From positions 124,001 through 188,000 of the forward strand of contig NZ_JOIR01000010.1 of the NCBI RefSeq assembly GCF_000720115.1: a DNA stretch of 64,000 nt, given 5' to 3'. The position numbers and the translations under genes are program-made. The notes below the pieces were generated by a model, which saw only the letters and a program-made list of their open reading frames with translations, did no database searches and was not told where the DNA came from. This DNA comes from Streptomyces sp. NRRL F-2580. Lineage in GTDB: Bacteria; Actinomycetota; Actinomycetes; Streptomycetales; Streptomycetaceae. Of this stretch, positions 8,356-17,905 are shown piece after piece. Position 1 is the first letter of the stretch. Each line of letters begins with the position of its first letter.

Positions 8356-10430
8356 GCACCACGACCCTCGCCGTGCTCGTCCCGCTGCTCCCCTTCCTGG
8401 GCGCGGTGGCGGGACTGCTCTTCGGCCGCACCGCCCCCGGGTTCGTCCGGCCGCTCGCGATCCTGCCGACGCTCGGCGCCGCCGTACTGGCCGTGATCGT
8501 CGCCGTCCGCCAGGGCGGCGGCCCGGCGATCAGCACGGCGACCGAGCTGACCCCGACCGGCTCGGTGCCGATCGACCTCTCGCTCTACCTGGACGGCTTC
8601 GCCGTGCTGGTCGCCGTCCTGGTCGGGCTCGTCGCCACTTGCGTACAGCTCTACTCGACGGCGTACCTCCGTGAGGACCCGCGCTACCCGTCGTATGCCG
8701 CTCTCGTCTCACTGTTCACCTCCGCGATGCTGCTCGTCGTCTACTCCGGCGACCTGATGGTGCTGCTGGTCGGCTGGGAGGTCATGGGCATCTGCTCGTA
8801 CTTCCTGGTGGGCCACTACTGGGAGACCGAGGCGGCCCGCTCCGCCTCCCTGAAGGCCTTCCTCGTCACCAAGCTCGGCGACGTCCCCTTCCTGATCGGC
8901 CTGTTCGCGCTCGCCGCCGACGCCGGCTCCTTCCAGATCACGAAGATCCTGAGCACCGTCGCCGCCGGCGGCCTCGACCATCCGACGCTGATCGCGCTGC
9001 TCCTGCTCGCCGGAGTCGCGGGCAAGTCCGCGCAGTTCCCGCTGCACACCTGGCTCCCCGACGCCATGGCGGGCCCCACCCCGGTCTCCGCGCTGATCCA
9101 CGCCGCGACGATGGTCGCCGCCGGTGTCTACTTCATCGCCCGCCTCCTCCCCGTCTTCGCGGCCTCCCGCGCCGCACTGGTGGTCATGGCCGTCATGGCG
9201 GCCGTCACGATGGTCGGCTCCGCCCTCGCCGCCCTCGCCCAGGACGACATCAAGCGAGTGCTCGCCTACTCCACGATCGGCCAGCTCGGCTACATGACCG
9301 GCGCCCTGGCCGTCGGCGACCGTGGCGCCGCCGTCTTCCACCTCCTGTCCCACGGCGTCTTCAAGGCGCTCCTCTTCCTCGGTGCGGGCGTGATCATCCA
9401 CGCCGCCGGTACGAACTCCCTGGCCGCCATGTCCCGAATGGGCGGCCTGGCCAAGCGCATCCCCGACGCCTTCTGGACGATGACGATCGCGCTGCTCGCG
9501 CTCGCCGCGATCCCGCCCTTCGCCGGCTTCTTCTCCAAGGAAGCCGTCCTCGTCGCCGCCGAGCAGACCGCCACCGGCCACTCGGACTTCGCCCCGAGCG
9601 GCGCCGGCTGGCTCGTGCTCGTCGCCGGCGTGCTGACCGCCCTGCTCACCGCCGCCTACGCCACCCGGCTGTGGCTGATGGCCTTCCGCGGCCGGGGCGC
9701 AGCTGCCCCCGACCACGGCAAGGAGCCCGTCGCCATGACCGGCGTGCTGTGGCTGCTCGCGATCCCGTCGGTCGGCTTCGGCCTCGCCGCGGGACCCATC
9801 GCCGACTGGTTCGACGGCGAAGAGCTCACCCCGACCCTGGTCACCTCGGTCCTCGGCACGGGCGCCGCGGTCATCGGCGTGATGCTCACCTACGCCCTCT
9901 GGCAGCGCGCCGCGGCCCGCACGGCCACGGCCCCCGCCACCGCCGGAGCGGTCCCCGGAGCCGTCACCGGTGCCGTGCCCGTCATCGGAGCGGGCGCCCC
10001 GCAGCCCGCCGCCGTGGCCGCCGCCGCATCCGCGGCCACCGCCGCCGCCGAGTCCGCGGCCGAGACCCCCGAGGTCGCCGAGGTGACCCACGACCACCCC
10101 GCCGTCCCGGCCGGGCCCGCCCCCGACCCCGGACGCGCGCTCCTCGGCCCGCTGCACCGCCACGCCGCCGACGGCTTCCACCTCGACGCCGTCTACGACC
10201 GGCTCTTCGTCCGCCCCGTCCGGGCGGCGGCAAGCCTCGTCCGCTTCCTCGACCGCGAGGTCGTGGACACGTACGTCCGCGGCGCGGGCGCCGGCCCCCG
10301 GCTGTTCGGCAGCCTCGTACGCCGCGCCCAGACCGGCAACGTGCAGAGCTACCTGAGCGCCCTGCTCGCCGGCGCCGTGGTCCTGGCGATCGCCACCGCC
10401 GTCCTCGCCAACGTCAACGCCGGATCGTGA
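8352..10430 (+). CDS. nuoL: NADH-quinone oxidoreductase subunit L (antiporter-like)
   Basis: A 692-residue, largest antiporter-like subunit. The key membrane residues are visible: Glu in [13 protein letters not shown] and Lys in [17 protein letters not shown], then [13 protein letters not shown]. Between about residues 520 and 605 there is an Ala/Val/Pro-rich low-complexity insertion, before the lateral amphipathic helix region ([17 protein letters not shown]) and the last transmembrane helix. GTG start overlaps the nuoK stop and the stop overlaps the most upstream start of nuoM. Confidence 0.92.
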   Translation: MSTTTLAVLVPLLPFLGAVAGLLFGRTAPGFVRPLAILPTLGAAVLAVIVAVRQGGGPAISTATELTPTGSVPIDLSLYLDGFAVLVAVLVGLVATCVQLYSTAYLREDPRYPSYAALVSLFTSAMLLVVYSGDLMVLLVGWEVMGICSYFLVGHYWETEAARSASLKAFLVTKLGDVPFLIGLFALAADAGSFQITKILSTVAAGGLDHPTLIALLLLAGVAGKSAQFPLHTWLPDAMAGPTPVSALIHAATMVAAGVYFIARLLPVFAASRAALVVMAVMAAVTMVGSALAALAQDDIKRVLAYSTIGQLGYMTGALAVGDRGAAVFHLLSHGVFKALLFLGAGVIIHAAGTNSLAAMSRMGGLAKRIPDAFWTMTIALLALAAIPPFAGFFSKEAVLVAAEQTATGHSDFAPSGAGWLVLVAGVLTALLTAAYATRLWLMAFRGRGAAAPDHGKEPVAMTGVLWLLAIPSVGFGLAAGPIADWFDGEELTPTLVTSVLGTGAAVIGVMLTYALWQRAAARTATAPATAGAVPGAVTGAVPVIGAGAPQPAAVAAAASAATAAAESAAETPEVAEVTHDHPAVPAGPAPDPGRALLGPLHRHAADGFHLDAVYDRLFVRPVRAAASLVRFLDREVVDTYVRGAGAGPRLFGSLVRRAQTGNVQSYLSALLAGAVVLAIATAVLANVNAGS

Positions 10431-12022
10431 GCCGTGAGTCAGCCGTGATTGATATCAGCCCGTCCGTGATGCAGTTCCTTCTGGCGTTCACCATGGCCGC
10501 ACCGCTCCTCGGCGCCGTCGCCGCGCTCCTGCCGGCCCCGCCCGGCCTCAAGGGCCGCAGCCCCGAACAGGCCGTGCTCCGCCACGGCGTGACCGTGACC
10601 GGAGTGGTCCTCGCCGCGGCGATCGCCCTCACCCTGGGCTTCGACCACGACGCCCCGTCCCGCTTCCAGGCGACGACGGACATCAGCTGGATCCCGGCGC
10701 TCGACGTCCGGATCCACCTCGGTGTCGACGGCATTTCGCTCCCCCTCCTCCTGATGACCGCGCTGCTCTTCTTCCTCTGCGCGCTCTACAGCTACTTCAA
10801 GCTCCCCGCGGGCCCCTCCCCGAAGGCCTTCGTCGCGCTGCTCCTCGTTCTCGAGTCCGGCACCCTCGCGACCTTCGCCGTCCTCGACCTGCTGCTCTTC
10901 TTCCTCGCCTTCGAGATGGTCCTCATCCCGATGTACTTCCTCATCGCCCGCTGGGGCGGTGCTCAGCGGCAGGCCGCCGCCTGGAAGTTCATCCTCTACA
11001 CCCTCCTCGGCTCCGTGGTCATGCTGCTCGGTCTGCTGCTGATCGGACTGAAGAGCGGCACATTCGACATGGTGGCACTGGCCACTGACAACGGCCGCGA
11101 ACTCACCCACACCACCCAGCTGCTGGCCGTCCTCGCCATCGGCATCGGCCTCGCCGTGAAGACCCCGATGTGGCCGCTGCACAGCTGGCTGCCGGACGCG
11201 CACACCGCCGCCCCGACCGTCGGATCCGTCCTGCTGGCCGGCGTCCTGCTCAAGATGGGCACGTACGGGTTCGTCCGCATCCTGCTCCCCGTCACCCCCG
11301 ACGGCATGGCCACCTTCGCCCCCTACCTGGGCGCCTTCGCCGCCGTCGGCATCGTCTACGGATCGCTCGCCTGCCTCGCGCTGGCCCGCAAGGGGAACAA
11401 GGGCGACCTCAAGCGCCTCATCGCGTACTCCTCCGTCGGCCACATGGGCTTCGTCCTCCTCGGCATCGCGTCCATGACCCCCACCGGAGTCAACGGCGCC
11501 CTCTTCGCCAACATCGCCCACGGTCTGATCACCGGCCTCCTCTTCTTCCTGGTCGGTGCCCTCAAGGACCGCTACGGCACCGCCGACCTCGACACCCTCG
11601 CCGGAGCCACCGGCGCCGCCCTCTACGGCCGCGCCCCCCGCATGGGCGCCCTCCTCGCCTTCGCCGCCGTCGCCTCTCTCGGCCTGCCGGGCCTGGCCGG
11701 CTTCTGGGGCGAGATGCTGGCCCTCTTCGGCGCCTTCGACCCCGCCGAGGGCCTTTCCCGCCCCGCCTTCCTCACCTACATGGCCATCGGCGCGTTCGGC
11801 ACCCTGCTCACCGCCGCCTACCTGCTGATCGTCGTACGACGCGTCTGCATGGGAGACCCCAAGGCCGGCCCCGAGCTCACCGTCGCGGACATCCAGCGCT
11901 ACGAGTTCGCCGCCTGGACCCCCCTCGTCGCCCTCACCGTCCTCGCCGGCCTGTGGCCCGCGGTCCTCCTCGGCCTCACCGACCCGGCCGTCCAGAAGCT
12001 CCTCGCAGGAGGCAACTCATGA
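10427..12022 (+). CDS. nuoM: NADH-quinone oxidoreductase subunit M (antiporter-like)
   Basis: About 531 residues, the second antiporter-like subunit. Glu in LAFEMVLIPMYFLIARWGG and Lys in AVKTPMWPLHSWLPDAH are the conserved proton-path residues, and GDLKRLIAYSSVGHMGF is also present. The GTG at 10427, overlapping the nuoL stop as GTGA, was chosen because nearly every other junction in the operon is built this way. In-frame starts at 10445, 10466 and 10469 would shorten the N-terminus by 6-14 residues and are also possible. Confidence 0.88.
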   Translation: MSRESAVIDISPSVMQFLLAFTMAAPLLGAVAALLPAPPGLKGRSPEQAVLRHGVTVTGVVLAAAIALTLGFDHDAPSRFQATTDISWIPALDVRIHLGVDGISLPLLLMTALLFFLCALYSYFKLPAGPSPKAFVALLLVLESGTLATFAVLDLLLFFLAFEMVLIPMYFLIARWGGAQRQAAAWKFILYTLLGSVVMLLGLLLIGLKSGTFDMVALATDNGRELTHTTQLLAVLAIGIGLAVKTPMWPLHSWLPDAHTAAPTVGSVLLAGVLLKMGTYGFVRILLPVTPDGMATFAPYLGAFAAVGIVYGSLACLALARKGNKGDLKRLIAYSSVGHMGFVLLGIASMTPTGVNGALFANIAHGLITGLLFFLVGALKDRYGTADLDTLAGATGAALYGRAPRMGALLAFAAVASLGLPGLAGFWGEMLALFGAFDPAEGLSRPAFLTYMAIGAFGTLLTAAYLLIVVRRVCMGDPKAGPELTVADIQRYEFAAWTPLVALTVLAGLWPAVLLGLTDPAVQKLLAGGNS

Positions 12023-13560
12023 CGGCCCTGACGGTCCTCGCCGCCGAGACCCCCAGCCTGGTCCAGTCCGTCGACTGGCTCGCCATCGCACCCGTGGTGA
12101 TCACCGCCGCCGTCGGCCTGCTCGTCCTCGTCGCCGACCTCTTCGTGCCCGAGCGCAGCAAGCCGGTCCTCGGCTGGATCTCGGTGGCCGGCCTGGCCGC
12201 CGCGACCGCCACCCTGCTGCCGCTGCGCGCCGGCGACCGCACCACCTTCTGCCTGACCGGCGACCCGGCGGCCTGCAGCTACGTCGCCGACCACTTCGCG
12301 CTCGTCATCCAGTTCCTGGTGCTGGTCGGAGCCCTCGTCACCGCGCTGCTGTCGGTCACCGCCGTCCGCGACACCCGCATGCCCGCCGGCGAGTACTGGT
12401 TCCTGCTGCTCTCCTCCGCCGCCGGCGCGGCCCTGCTGCCCGCGTCCCGCGACCTCGCCACCCTGATCGTCGCCCTCGAAGTCGCCTCGCTGCCCGCCTT
12501 CGCCCTCGTCGGCATGCGCCGCGGCGACCGGCTCTCCTCCGAGGCCGCCCTCAAGTTCTTCCTCTCCTCCGTCACCGCGACCGCCGTGTCGCTGATGGGC
12601 GTCAGCTTCGTCTACGCCGCCACCGGCTCCCTGCACCTCACCCAGGTCGCCGACCGCCTCGAAGACGTCCCCGGGCAGCTCGACACCCTCGCCATGGCCG
12701 GCGTCGCGCTCACCCTCGTCGGCTTCGCCTTCAAGACCGCGGCCGTCCCCTTCCACTTCTGGGTCCCCGACACCTACGTCGGCGCCCCCCTGCCCATCGC
12801 CGGCTACCTCTCGGTGATCGGCAAGGCCGTCGGCTTCACCGGCCTCATCCTCGTCACCGTGATCGCCTTCCCGGCGTACTCCGACATCTGGGGCCCGGCC
12901 CTCGCCGTCCTCGCCGCGCTCACCATGACCGTGGGCAACGCCGGCGCGCTCCGCCAGTCCGCCGACCGCCCGAACAGCGCCGTACGGCTGCTCGCCTGGT
13001 CCTCCGTCGGCCAGGCCGGCTACCTGCTGGTCCCGATCGCCGCGGCCGCGTACTCCGGCCGCGACCAGATCGGCTCCACCGTCGCCTACGCCCTGATGTA
13101 CGCCGCCGTGAACCTCGGCGCCTTCGCCGTGGCCGCCCTCGTCGCCCGTACGAAGCCGCTCCACCGCATCAGCGACTACCGGGGCCTGTACGCCGAGCGC
13201 CCGCTGGCCGCCCTCTCGCTGGCCTTCTTCCTGCTCTGCCTGGCGGGCCTGCCGCCGGGCATCATCGGGCTCTTCGCCAAGGTCACCGTCTTCCGGTCCG
13301 CGGTCGACGCGGGCCTGGGCTGGCTCGCCGTGGTCATGGCCGTCAACGTCGTCATCGCCCTCTACTACTACCTGCGGTGGACCGCGCTGCTCTTCCGCGG
13401 GCCGGAGGGCGCCGAAGCCGCCGAGGGCGCGCGGACCCGTACGAAGGCCCCCTGGCCGGTGACGGCGGCCATCATCGTCACCGCGATCACCGCCGTCGTG
13501 CTCTCGGGCGCCCCGCAGCTGGTCCTGCGCGTCGCGTCGGGCAGCCTCTTCGCGCAGTAG
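12019..13560 (+). CDS. nuoN: NADH-quinone oxidoreductase subunit N (antiporter-like)
   Basis: A 513-residue third antiporter-like subunit and last gene of the operon. Conserved features: Glu in IVALEVASLPAFALVG, Lys in AFKTAAVPFHFWVPDTY, and GYLSVIGKAVGF. The ATG overlaps the nuoM stop (ATGA) and has a strong AGGAGG site, so it may also start independently. A strong hairpin follows about 55 bases downstream. Confidence 0.92.
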   Translation: MTALTVLAAETPSLVQSVDWLAIAPVVITAAVGLLVLVADLFVPERSKPVLGWISVAGLAAATATLLPLRAGDRTTFCLTGDPAACSYVADHFALVIQFLVLVGALVTALLSVTAVRDTRMPAGEYWFLLLSSAAGAALLPASRDLATLIVALEVASLPAFALVGMRRGDRLSSEAALKFFLSSVTATAVSLMGVSFVYAATGSLHLTQVADRLEDVPGQLDTLAMAGVALTLVGFAFKTAAVPFHFWVPDTYVGAPLPIAGYLSVIGKAVGFTGLILVTVIAFPAYSDIWGPALAVLAALTMTVGNAGALRQSADRPNSAVRLLAWSSVGQAGYLLVPIAAAAYSGRDQIGSTVAYALMYAAVNLGAFAVAALVARTKPLHRISDYRGLYAERPLAALSLAFFLLCLAGLPPGIIGLFAKVTVFRSAVDAGLGWLAVVMAVNVVIALYYYLRWTALLFRGPEGAEAAEGARTRTKAPWPVTAAIIVTAITAVVLSGAPQLVLRVASGSLFAQ

Positions 13561-13614
13561 CCGTACGCCGCCGGACCCGCCCCTCACCCGTACGGGGCAA
13601 GGCCCGCCGCGGTC

Positions 13615-13641
13615 CCGCCGCCCCTCGGGAAGGGGCGGCGG
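13615..13641 (+). terminator. Terminator of the nuo2 operon
   Basis: CCGCCGCCCCT (13615-13625) pairs perfectly with AGGGGCGGCGG (13631-13641) around a five-base loop. There is no U-tract, as is common for Streptomyces terminators. Confidence 0.75.
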
Positions 13642-13776
13642 CGGGCGGCCGCCCCCGTGCGCCCTGGGAACCAGACGCCCTCACCTCGCGTTGACCAGGA
13701 AGGGAGGGTCCACTGGACCGTAGACCCTCAGACCCATGACGGGGCTCCCCCTGCCGCACCACTTGGAGGGCGTACC

Positions 13777-14640
13777 GTGCACCGCCGGCACAACGGGCTC
13801 AAGACCGCCGTACTCCTCGGCGGGCTGTCCGCACTCATCATCCTCATCGGAAGCTTCTTCGGACGGACCGGCTTGATCGTCGCCGTCGTCATCGCCCTGG
13901 GGACGAACGCCTACGCGTACTGGAACAGCGACAAGCTGGCTCTACGCGCGATGCGCGCCCGCCCCGTCAGCGAGTTCGAAGCGCCCCAGCTCTACCGCAT
14001 GGTGCGCGAGCTCTCCACGTCCGCGCGCCAGCCCATGCCACGCCTCTACATCTCGCCCACCGAGGCCCCCAACGCCTTCGCCACCGGCCGCAACCCGCGC
14101 AACGCCGCGGTCTGCTGCACCGAGGGCATCCTGCGCATCCTCGACGAGCGCGAGCTGCGCGGGGTCATCGGCCACGAGCTCAGCCACGTCTACAACCGCG
14201 ACATCCTGATCTCGTCGGTCGCCGGCGCCCTCGCTTCGGTGATCATGTTCCTGGTGAACTTCGCCTGGCTGATGCCGGTCGGTCGGTCGAACGACGACGA
14301 GGGCCCCGGCCTCCTCGGCATGCTGCTGATCATGATCCTGGGCCCGCTGGCCGCCTCCGTGATCCAGCTCGCCATCAGCCGCTCGCGCGAGTACGAGGCC
14401 GACGCATCCGGCGCCCAGCTCACGGGGGACCCGCTCGCCCTGGCCAGCGCCCTGCGCAAACTGGACGCGGGCACCAAGCAGCTCCCGCTGCCGGCGGAGC
14501 CCCGGCTGGAGACGGCGAGCCACATGATGATCGCCAACCCGTTCCGTCCAGGTGAGGGCCTTTCTAAGATGTTCTCCACACACCCTCCGATGGCCGAGCG
14601 CATCGCCCGGCTCGAACAGATGGCAGGCCGCCGCCAATGA
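13777..14640 (+). CDS. htpX: HtpX-family membrane zinc metalloprotease
   Basis: A 287-residue M48 protease that degrades misfolded membrane proteins. Two N-terminal hydrophobic segments (about residues 9-50), zinc motif HELSH (133-137), two further helices (about 145-200) and the third ligand region YEADASG follow in the expected order. The GTG at 13777 was chosen over an in-frame start 40 codons upstream because GGAGGG lies seven bases before it and the extension is not protein-like. The stop overlaps the next gene's ATG. Confidence 0.9.
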   Translation: MHRRHNGLKTAVLLGGLSALIILIGSFFGRTGLIVAVVIALGTNAYAYWNSDKLALRAMRARPVSEFEAPQLYRMVRELSTSARQPMPRLYISPTEAPNAFATGRNPRNAAVCCTEGILRILDERELRGVIGHELSHVYNRDILISSVAGALASVIMFLVNFAWLMPVGRSNDDEGPGLLGMLLIMILGPLAASVIQLAISRSREYEADASGAQLTGDPLALASALRKLDAGTKQLPLPAEPRLETASHMMIANPFRPGEGLSKMFSTHPPMAERIARLEQMAGRRQ

Positions 14641-15029
14641 AGACAATCCTGAACGTCATCTGGCTCATCCTGAGCGGCATCTGGCTGTTCCTGGGATACC
14701 TCCTCGCAGGCGTGCTGCTCTGCATCACCATCATCGGCATCCCCTTCGGCATCGCAGCCTTCCGCATCGCCGTCTACGCCCTCTGGCCCTTCGGCTACAC
14801 CACCGTCGAGCGCCACGACGCCGGCGCCGGCTCCTGCATCGGCAACGTCCTGTGGCTGGTCCTGGCCGGCTGGTGGCTGGCCCTGAGCCACATCGTCACG
14901 GGCATCGCCCTCTGCATCACGCTCATCGGGATCCCCTTCGGCATCGCCAACTTCAAGATGGTCCCGCTCTCCCTGCTCCCCCTGGGCCGCGAAATCGTCC
15001 CGACGGACGCCCCGTTCGCCTCCCGCTGA
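14637..15029 (+). CDS. YccF-domain inner-membrane protein
   Basis: A 130-residue membrane protein made of two related halves, each with [11 protein letters not shown] or [11 protein letters not shown] after a hydrophobic helix. This is the YccF (DUF307) repeat arrangement; the function is unknown. The ATGA overlap with htpX implies coupled translation and possibly a joint role in membrane quality control, which is an inference from position only. Confidence 0.85.
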   Translation: MKTILNVIWLILSGIWLFLGYLLAGVLLCITIIGIPFGIAAFRIAVYALWPFGYTTVERHDAGAGSCIGNVLWLVLAGWWLALSHIVTGIALCITLIGIPFGIANFKMVPLSLLPLGREIVPTDAPFASR

Positions 15030-15083
15030 CCGGGTTATCCACAGGGCGAGCGGGCTGTCGGTGGGGTGCGTCACCATGAACGC

Positions 15084-15608
15084 ATGAACGAGACCGAGCA
15101 GTTGCTGGAGCAAGTCACCGACCGTGCGCGCAACTCCGCGCACGGGCACGGAAGGCCCTTGCCCGCGCCGTTGGGCAGCGGAGAGATCACCCGGGCCGAG
15201 GGCATACTCGGCTTCGCCCTGCCCCCGCTGCTCACCGCGTTGTACACCCGCGTCGGCGACGGCGGATTCGGCCCCGAATGCGGACTGCTGCCGCTGAGCC
15301 AGACCCTCCGGAGCTACGAGGCGCACCGCGCGTCCGGCTGGCGCTGGCCCGAGGGCGTGCTGCCGATAGCCGACTTCGGCTGCACCATGTACGCCTGCGT
15401 GGACTGCCGCTCCGAGACCGCCCAAGTGCTGCTGTTCGACCCCAGCCTGGGGGAGCCGGACCTCGCCTGGTCCGTCGACACCCCGAGCCTGGCCGGCTGG
15501 CTGCGCGGCTGGCTCGACGGCACCGCCTGGTTCTGCGAGGAGTCCGGCCTGGGGGAGGACTGCGACCTGGAGCTGGAGCCCTGGACCGAGTTCAGATCGC
15601 GGATCTGA
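15084..15608 (+). CDS. SUKH/SMI1-KNR4-like protein
   Basis: A 174-residue soluble protein. The segment EGILGFALPPLLTALYTRVGDGGFGPECGLLPL resembles the start of the SMI1/KNR4 (SUKH) fold, with the aromatic/glycine turn and a later YACVDCRSE-VLLFDP strand pair. SUKH proteins often act as immunity proteins to polymorphic toxins, but no toxin gene is adjacent here. The ATG at 15084 was preferred over a GTG six codons upstream. Its 3' end overlaps the convergent permease gene by 17 bases. Confidence 0.7.
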   Translation: MNETEQLLEQVTDRARNSAHGHGRPLPAPLGSGEITRAEGILGFALPPLLTALYTRVGDGGFGPECGLLPLSQTLRSYEAHRASGWRWPEGVLPIADFGCTMYACVDCRSETAQVLLFDPSLGEPDLAWSVDTPSLAGWLRGWLDGTAWFCEESGLGEDCDLELEPWTEFRSRI

Positions 15609-16881
15609 AGCGGCTCCGCACCCCGTAGGCCAGCGCGCCGAGCGCCAGCACCGCCGCCCCCGCCACCGCCGACGCGAGGGGCAGCGCGCACGCCAGCACC
15701 ACACAGCCGGACAGTCCGACCGCTGCCACGGCCCGCCCCTTGACACCTGAATCGAGAGTCCAGGCGGAGGCGTTCGCGATCGCGTAGTAGACGAGCACCC
15801 CGAAAGAGGAGAAACCGATCGCGCCCCGCAGATCGGCGGTGGCCGCGAGCACCGCCACGACCGCACCCACTGCCAGCTCCGCATGGTGCGGCACCTGGTG
15901 CCGGGGATGTACGGCGGCCAGCGCGCGCGGGAGATGACCGTCCCGGGCCATCGCCAGCGCGGTCCGCGAAACCCCGAGCACAAGGGCCAGCAGCGAGCCC
16001 AGCGCGGCCAGGGCCGCGCCCACCCGGACGACAGGGGCCAGTTCCGGCCGGCCGGCCGCCCGGACCGCGTCGGCGAGCGGGGCCGCCGACCGAGCCAGCC
16101 CGTCCGCACCGAGCACCGACAGCGCCGCCACCGCCACCGCGGCGTACACCAGCAGCGCGATCCCCAGCGCGAGCGGCACCGCCCGCGGGATCGTCCGTTC
16201 CGGGTCGCGCACCTCCTCGCCCAGGGTGGTGATCCGGGCGTAGCCCGCGAAGGCGAAGAACAGCAGACCGGCCCCCTGCAACAGCCCGGCGGCGTCCCAG
16301 TCCGAGCCGCTCAGCCGCCCCGCCCCGGCCGCACCCGAGGTCAGGCACACCACGACCACCCCGGCCAGCACCGCCAGTACCGCCGCCACGATCACCCGGG
16401 CGATCCGGGCGGACTTCTGCACACCGCCGTAGCTCGCGGCGGTCAGCGCCACCACCGCCGCGACGGCCACGGCGTGCTGCCGCCCGGGCCAGACGTACGC
16501 GCCCACGGTGAGGGCCATCGCCGCGCAGGACGCGGTCTTGCCGACCACGAACCCCCAGCCGGCCAGATGGCCCCAGAAGGGCCCGAGCCGCTCGCGCCCG
16601 TAGACGTACGTGCCGCCCGAAGCCGGGTAGCGGGCGGCGAGCCGCGCCGAGGAGTGCGCGTTGCAGTAGGCCACGAGGGCCGCCAGGGCGAGCGCGGCGA
16701 GCAGCGCACCGCCCGCAGCTCCCGCCGCGGGGGCGAGGGCCGCGAAAATGCCGGCGCCGACCATCGCGCCGAGCCCGACGACGACGGCGTCGGAGACGCC
16801 CAGGGTGCGCTTCAGCTGTTCCACGGGCGGAGGGTAACCCGGCTGGATGACGCCCTCCCGGCCGGGGAGCGGCGTCCGCAT
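15592..16881 (-). CDS. APC-family amino-acid permease
   Basis: About 429 residues with around twelve hydrophobic segments. The first helix carries the family motif VVVGLGAMVGAGIFAALAP and the second region has AYCNAHSSARLAARYPASGGTYVYG, typical of the amino acid-polyamine-organocation superfamily. Substrate cannot be told. The ATG at 16881 was chosen; a GTG at 16824 (VEQLKRTLG) would remove 19 residues that are not conserved-looking. The end overlaps the SUKH-like gene convergently. Confidence 0.85.
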   Translation of the reverse strand: MRTPLPGREGVIQPGYPPPVEQLKRTLGVSDAVVVGLGAMVGAGIFAALAPAAGAAGGALLAALALAALVAYCNAHSSARLAARYPASGGTYVYGRERLGPFWGHLAGWGFVVGKTASCAAMALTVGAYVWPGRQHAVAVAAVVALTAASYGGVQKSARIARVIVAAVLAVLAGVVVVCLTSGAAGAGRLSGSDWDAAGLLQGAGLLFFAFAGYARITTLGEEVRDPERTIPRAVPLALGIALLVYAAVAVAALSVLGADGLARSAAPLADAVRAAGRPELAPVVRVGAALAALGSLLALVLGVSRTALAMARDGHLPRALAAVHPRHQVPHHAELAVGAVVAVLAATADLRGAIGFSSFGVLVYYAIANASAWTLDSGVKGRAVAAVGLSGCVVLACALPLASAVAGAAVLALGALAYGVRSRFRSAI

Positions 16882-16968
16882 CCGCTCCCAGCCCTCCAGG
16901 GCGGTCAGACAGGCGTGGTCGAGGTGGCGCACACGCCCGGCACACACCTCCGCACCCCGCACACGCCG

Positions 16969-16999
16969 CGGCCCGGCGGTCGTGAGGACCGCCGGGCCG
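16969..16999 (-). terminator. Terminator after yajQ
   Basis: CGGCCCGGCGGTC (16969-16981) pairs perfectly with GACCGCCGGGCCG (16987-16999). On the minus strand it follows the yajQ stop by 26 bases. Confidence 0.8.
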
Positions 17000-17025
17000 G
17001 CGTGGTGGCAGGTCTCGGACCTGGG

Positions 17026-17514
17026 TCAGCGGTAGTTCACGAACTGGATCGCGAAGTCCAGGTCCTTGCCCTTGAGCAGCGCCTGGACCTCCTGCAGGTC
17101 GTCACGGCTCTTGGAGCTGACGCGCAGCTCTTCGCCCTGGACCTGGGCCTTGACGCCCTTGGGACCCTCGTCCCGGATGATCTTCGCGACCTTCTTGGCG
17201 TTCTCCTGGGAGATGCCTTCCTCGATCGTGGCGAAGATCTTGTACTCCTTGCCGGACAGCTGGGGCTCGCCGGCGTCCAGCGCCTTGAGCGAGATCCCGC
17301 GCTTGACCAGCTTGGTCTCGAAGACGTCGAGGACGGCCTTCACGCGCTCCTCGGAGTTCGCCTCCATCAGGATCTTCTCGCCGGACCAGGCGATCGTGGC
17401 GCCGGTGCCCTTGAAGTCGTAGCGCTGCGAGAGCTCCTTGGCGGCCTGGTTGAGGGCGTTGTCGACCTCCTGCCGCTCGACCTTCGAGACGATGTCGAAA
17501 CTGGAGTCGGCCAT
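17026..17514 (-). CDS. YajQ-family nucleotide-binding protein
   Basis: A 162-residue protein, full length for the YajQ (DUF520) family. It starts [13 protein letters not shown] and contains [12 protein letters not shown] and [20 protein letters not shown]. The protein has two ferredoxin-like folds; some homologues bind cyclic-di-GMP or nucleotides. The ATG is preceded by AAGGAG at a good distance. It stands alone, convergent with the permease and terminated by a strong hairpin. Confidence 0.92.
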   Translation of the reverse strand: MADSSFDIVSKVERQEVDNALNQAAKELSQRYDFKGTGATIAWSGEKILMEANSEERVKAVLDVFETKLVKRGISLKALDAGEPQLSGKEYKIFATIEEGISQENAKKVAKIIRDEGPKGVKAQVQGEELRVSSKSRDDLQEVQALLKGKDLDFAIQFVNYR

Positions 17515-17713
17515 GTGCTGTGGCTCCTTGAAGTCGGTTTGATCACCCCGGAGGGCGCGGCCGGACATCCCCGGCCCGCTCGGCAAAGCCTAGCCACCGC
17601 ACCCACCCGCATCGCTGATCAATCCGGTGGCGAAGCACCCCCGGTCATCAGGTATCGTTTACGTCGTTGCCAGGGAGCGCCGCCGCAAGGCGGAAAAAAT
17701 GGCAGCAACTCTT

Positions 17714-17795
<82 letters not shown>

Positions 17796-17800
17796 CGCGA

Positions 17801-17846
17801 AAGAAGCCCCTCTGATCTGCGGAAGCGCAGACCAGAGGGGCTTCTT
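17801..17846 (+). terminator. Terminator of tRNA-Tyr
   Basis: AAGAAGCCCCTCTG (17801-17814) pairs perfectly with CAGAGGGGCTTCTT (17833-17846), with more pairing inside, immediately after the tRNA. It can also form on the minus strand. Confidence 0.85.
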
Positions 17847-17905
17847 CGTTAACGCCGGGACCACGGGGCTACGGCCGGGCCGGCTTCAGCGCCGTGGCCG
17901 GGGGT

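Noticed and set aside
8709..10181. 490-codon minus frame opposite nuoL
   Set aside because: Gly/Asp-rich antisense product without any family features.
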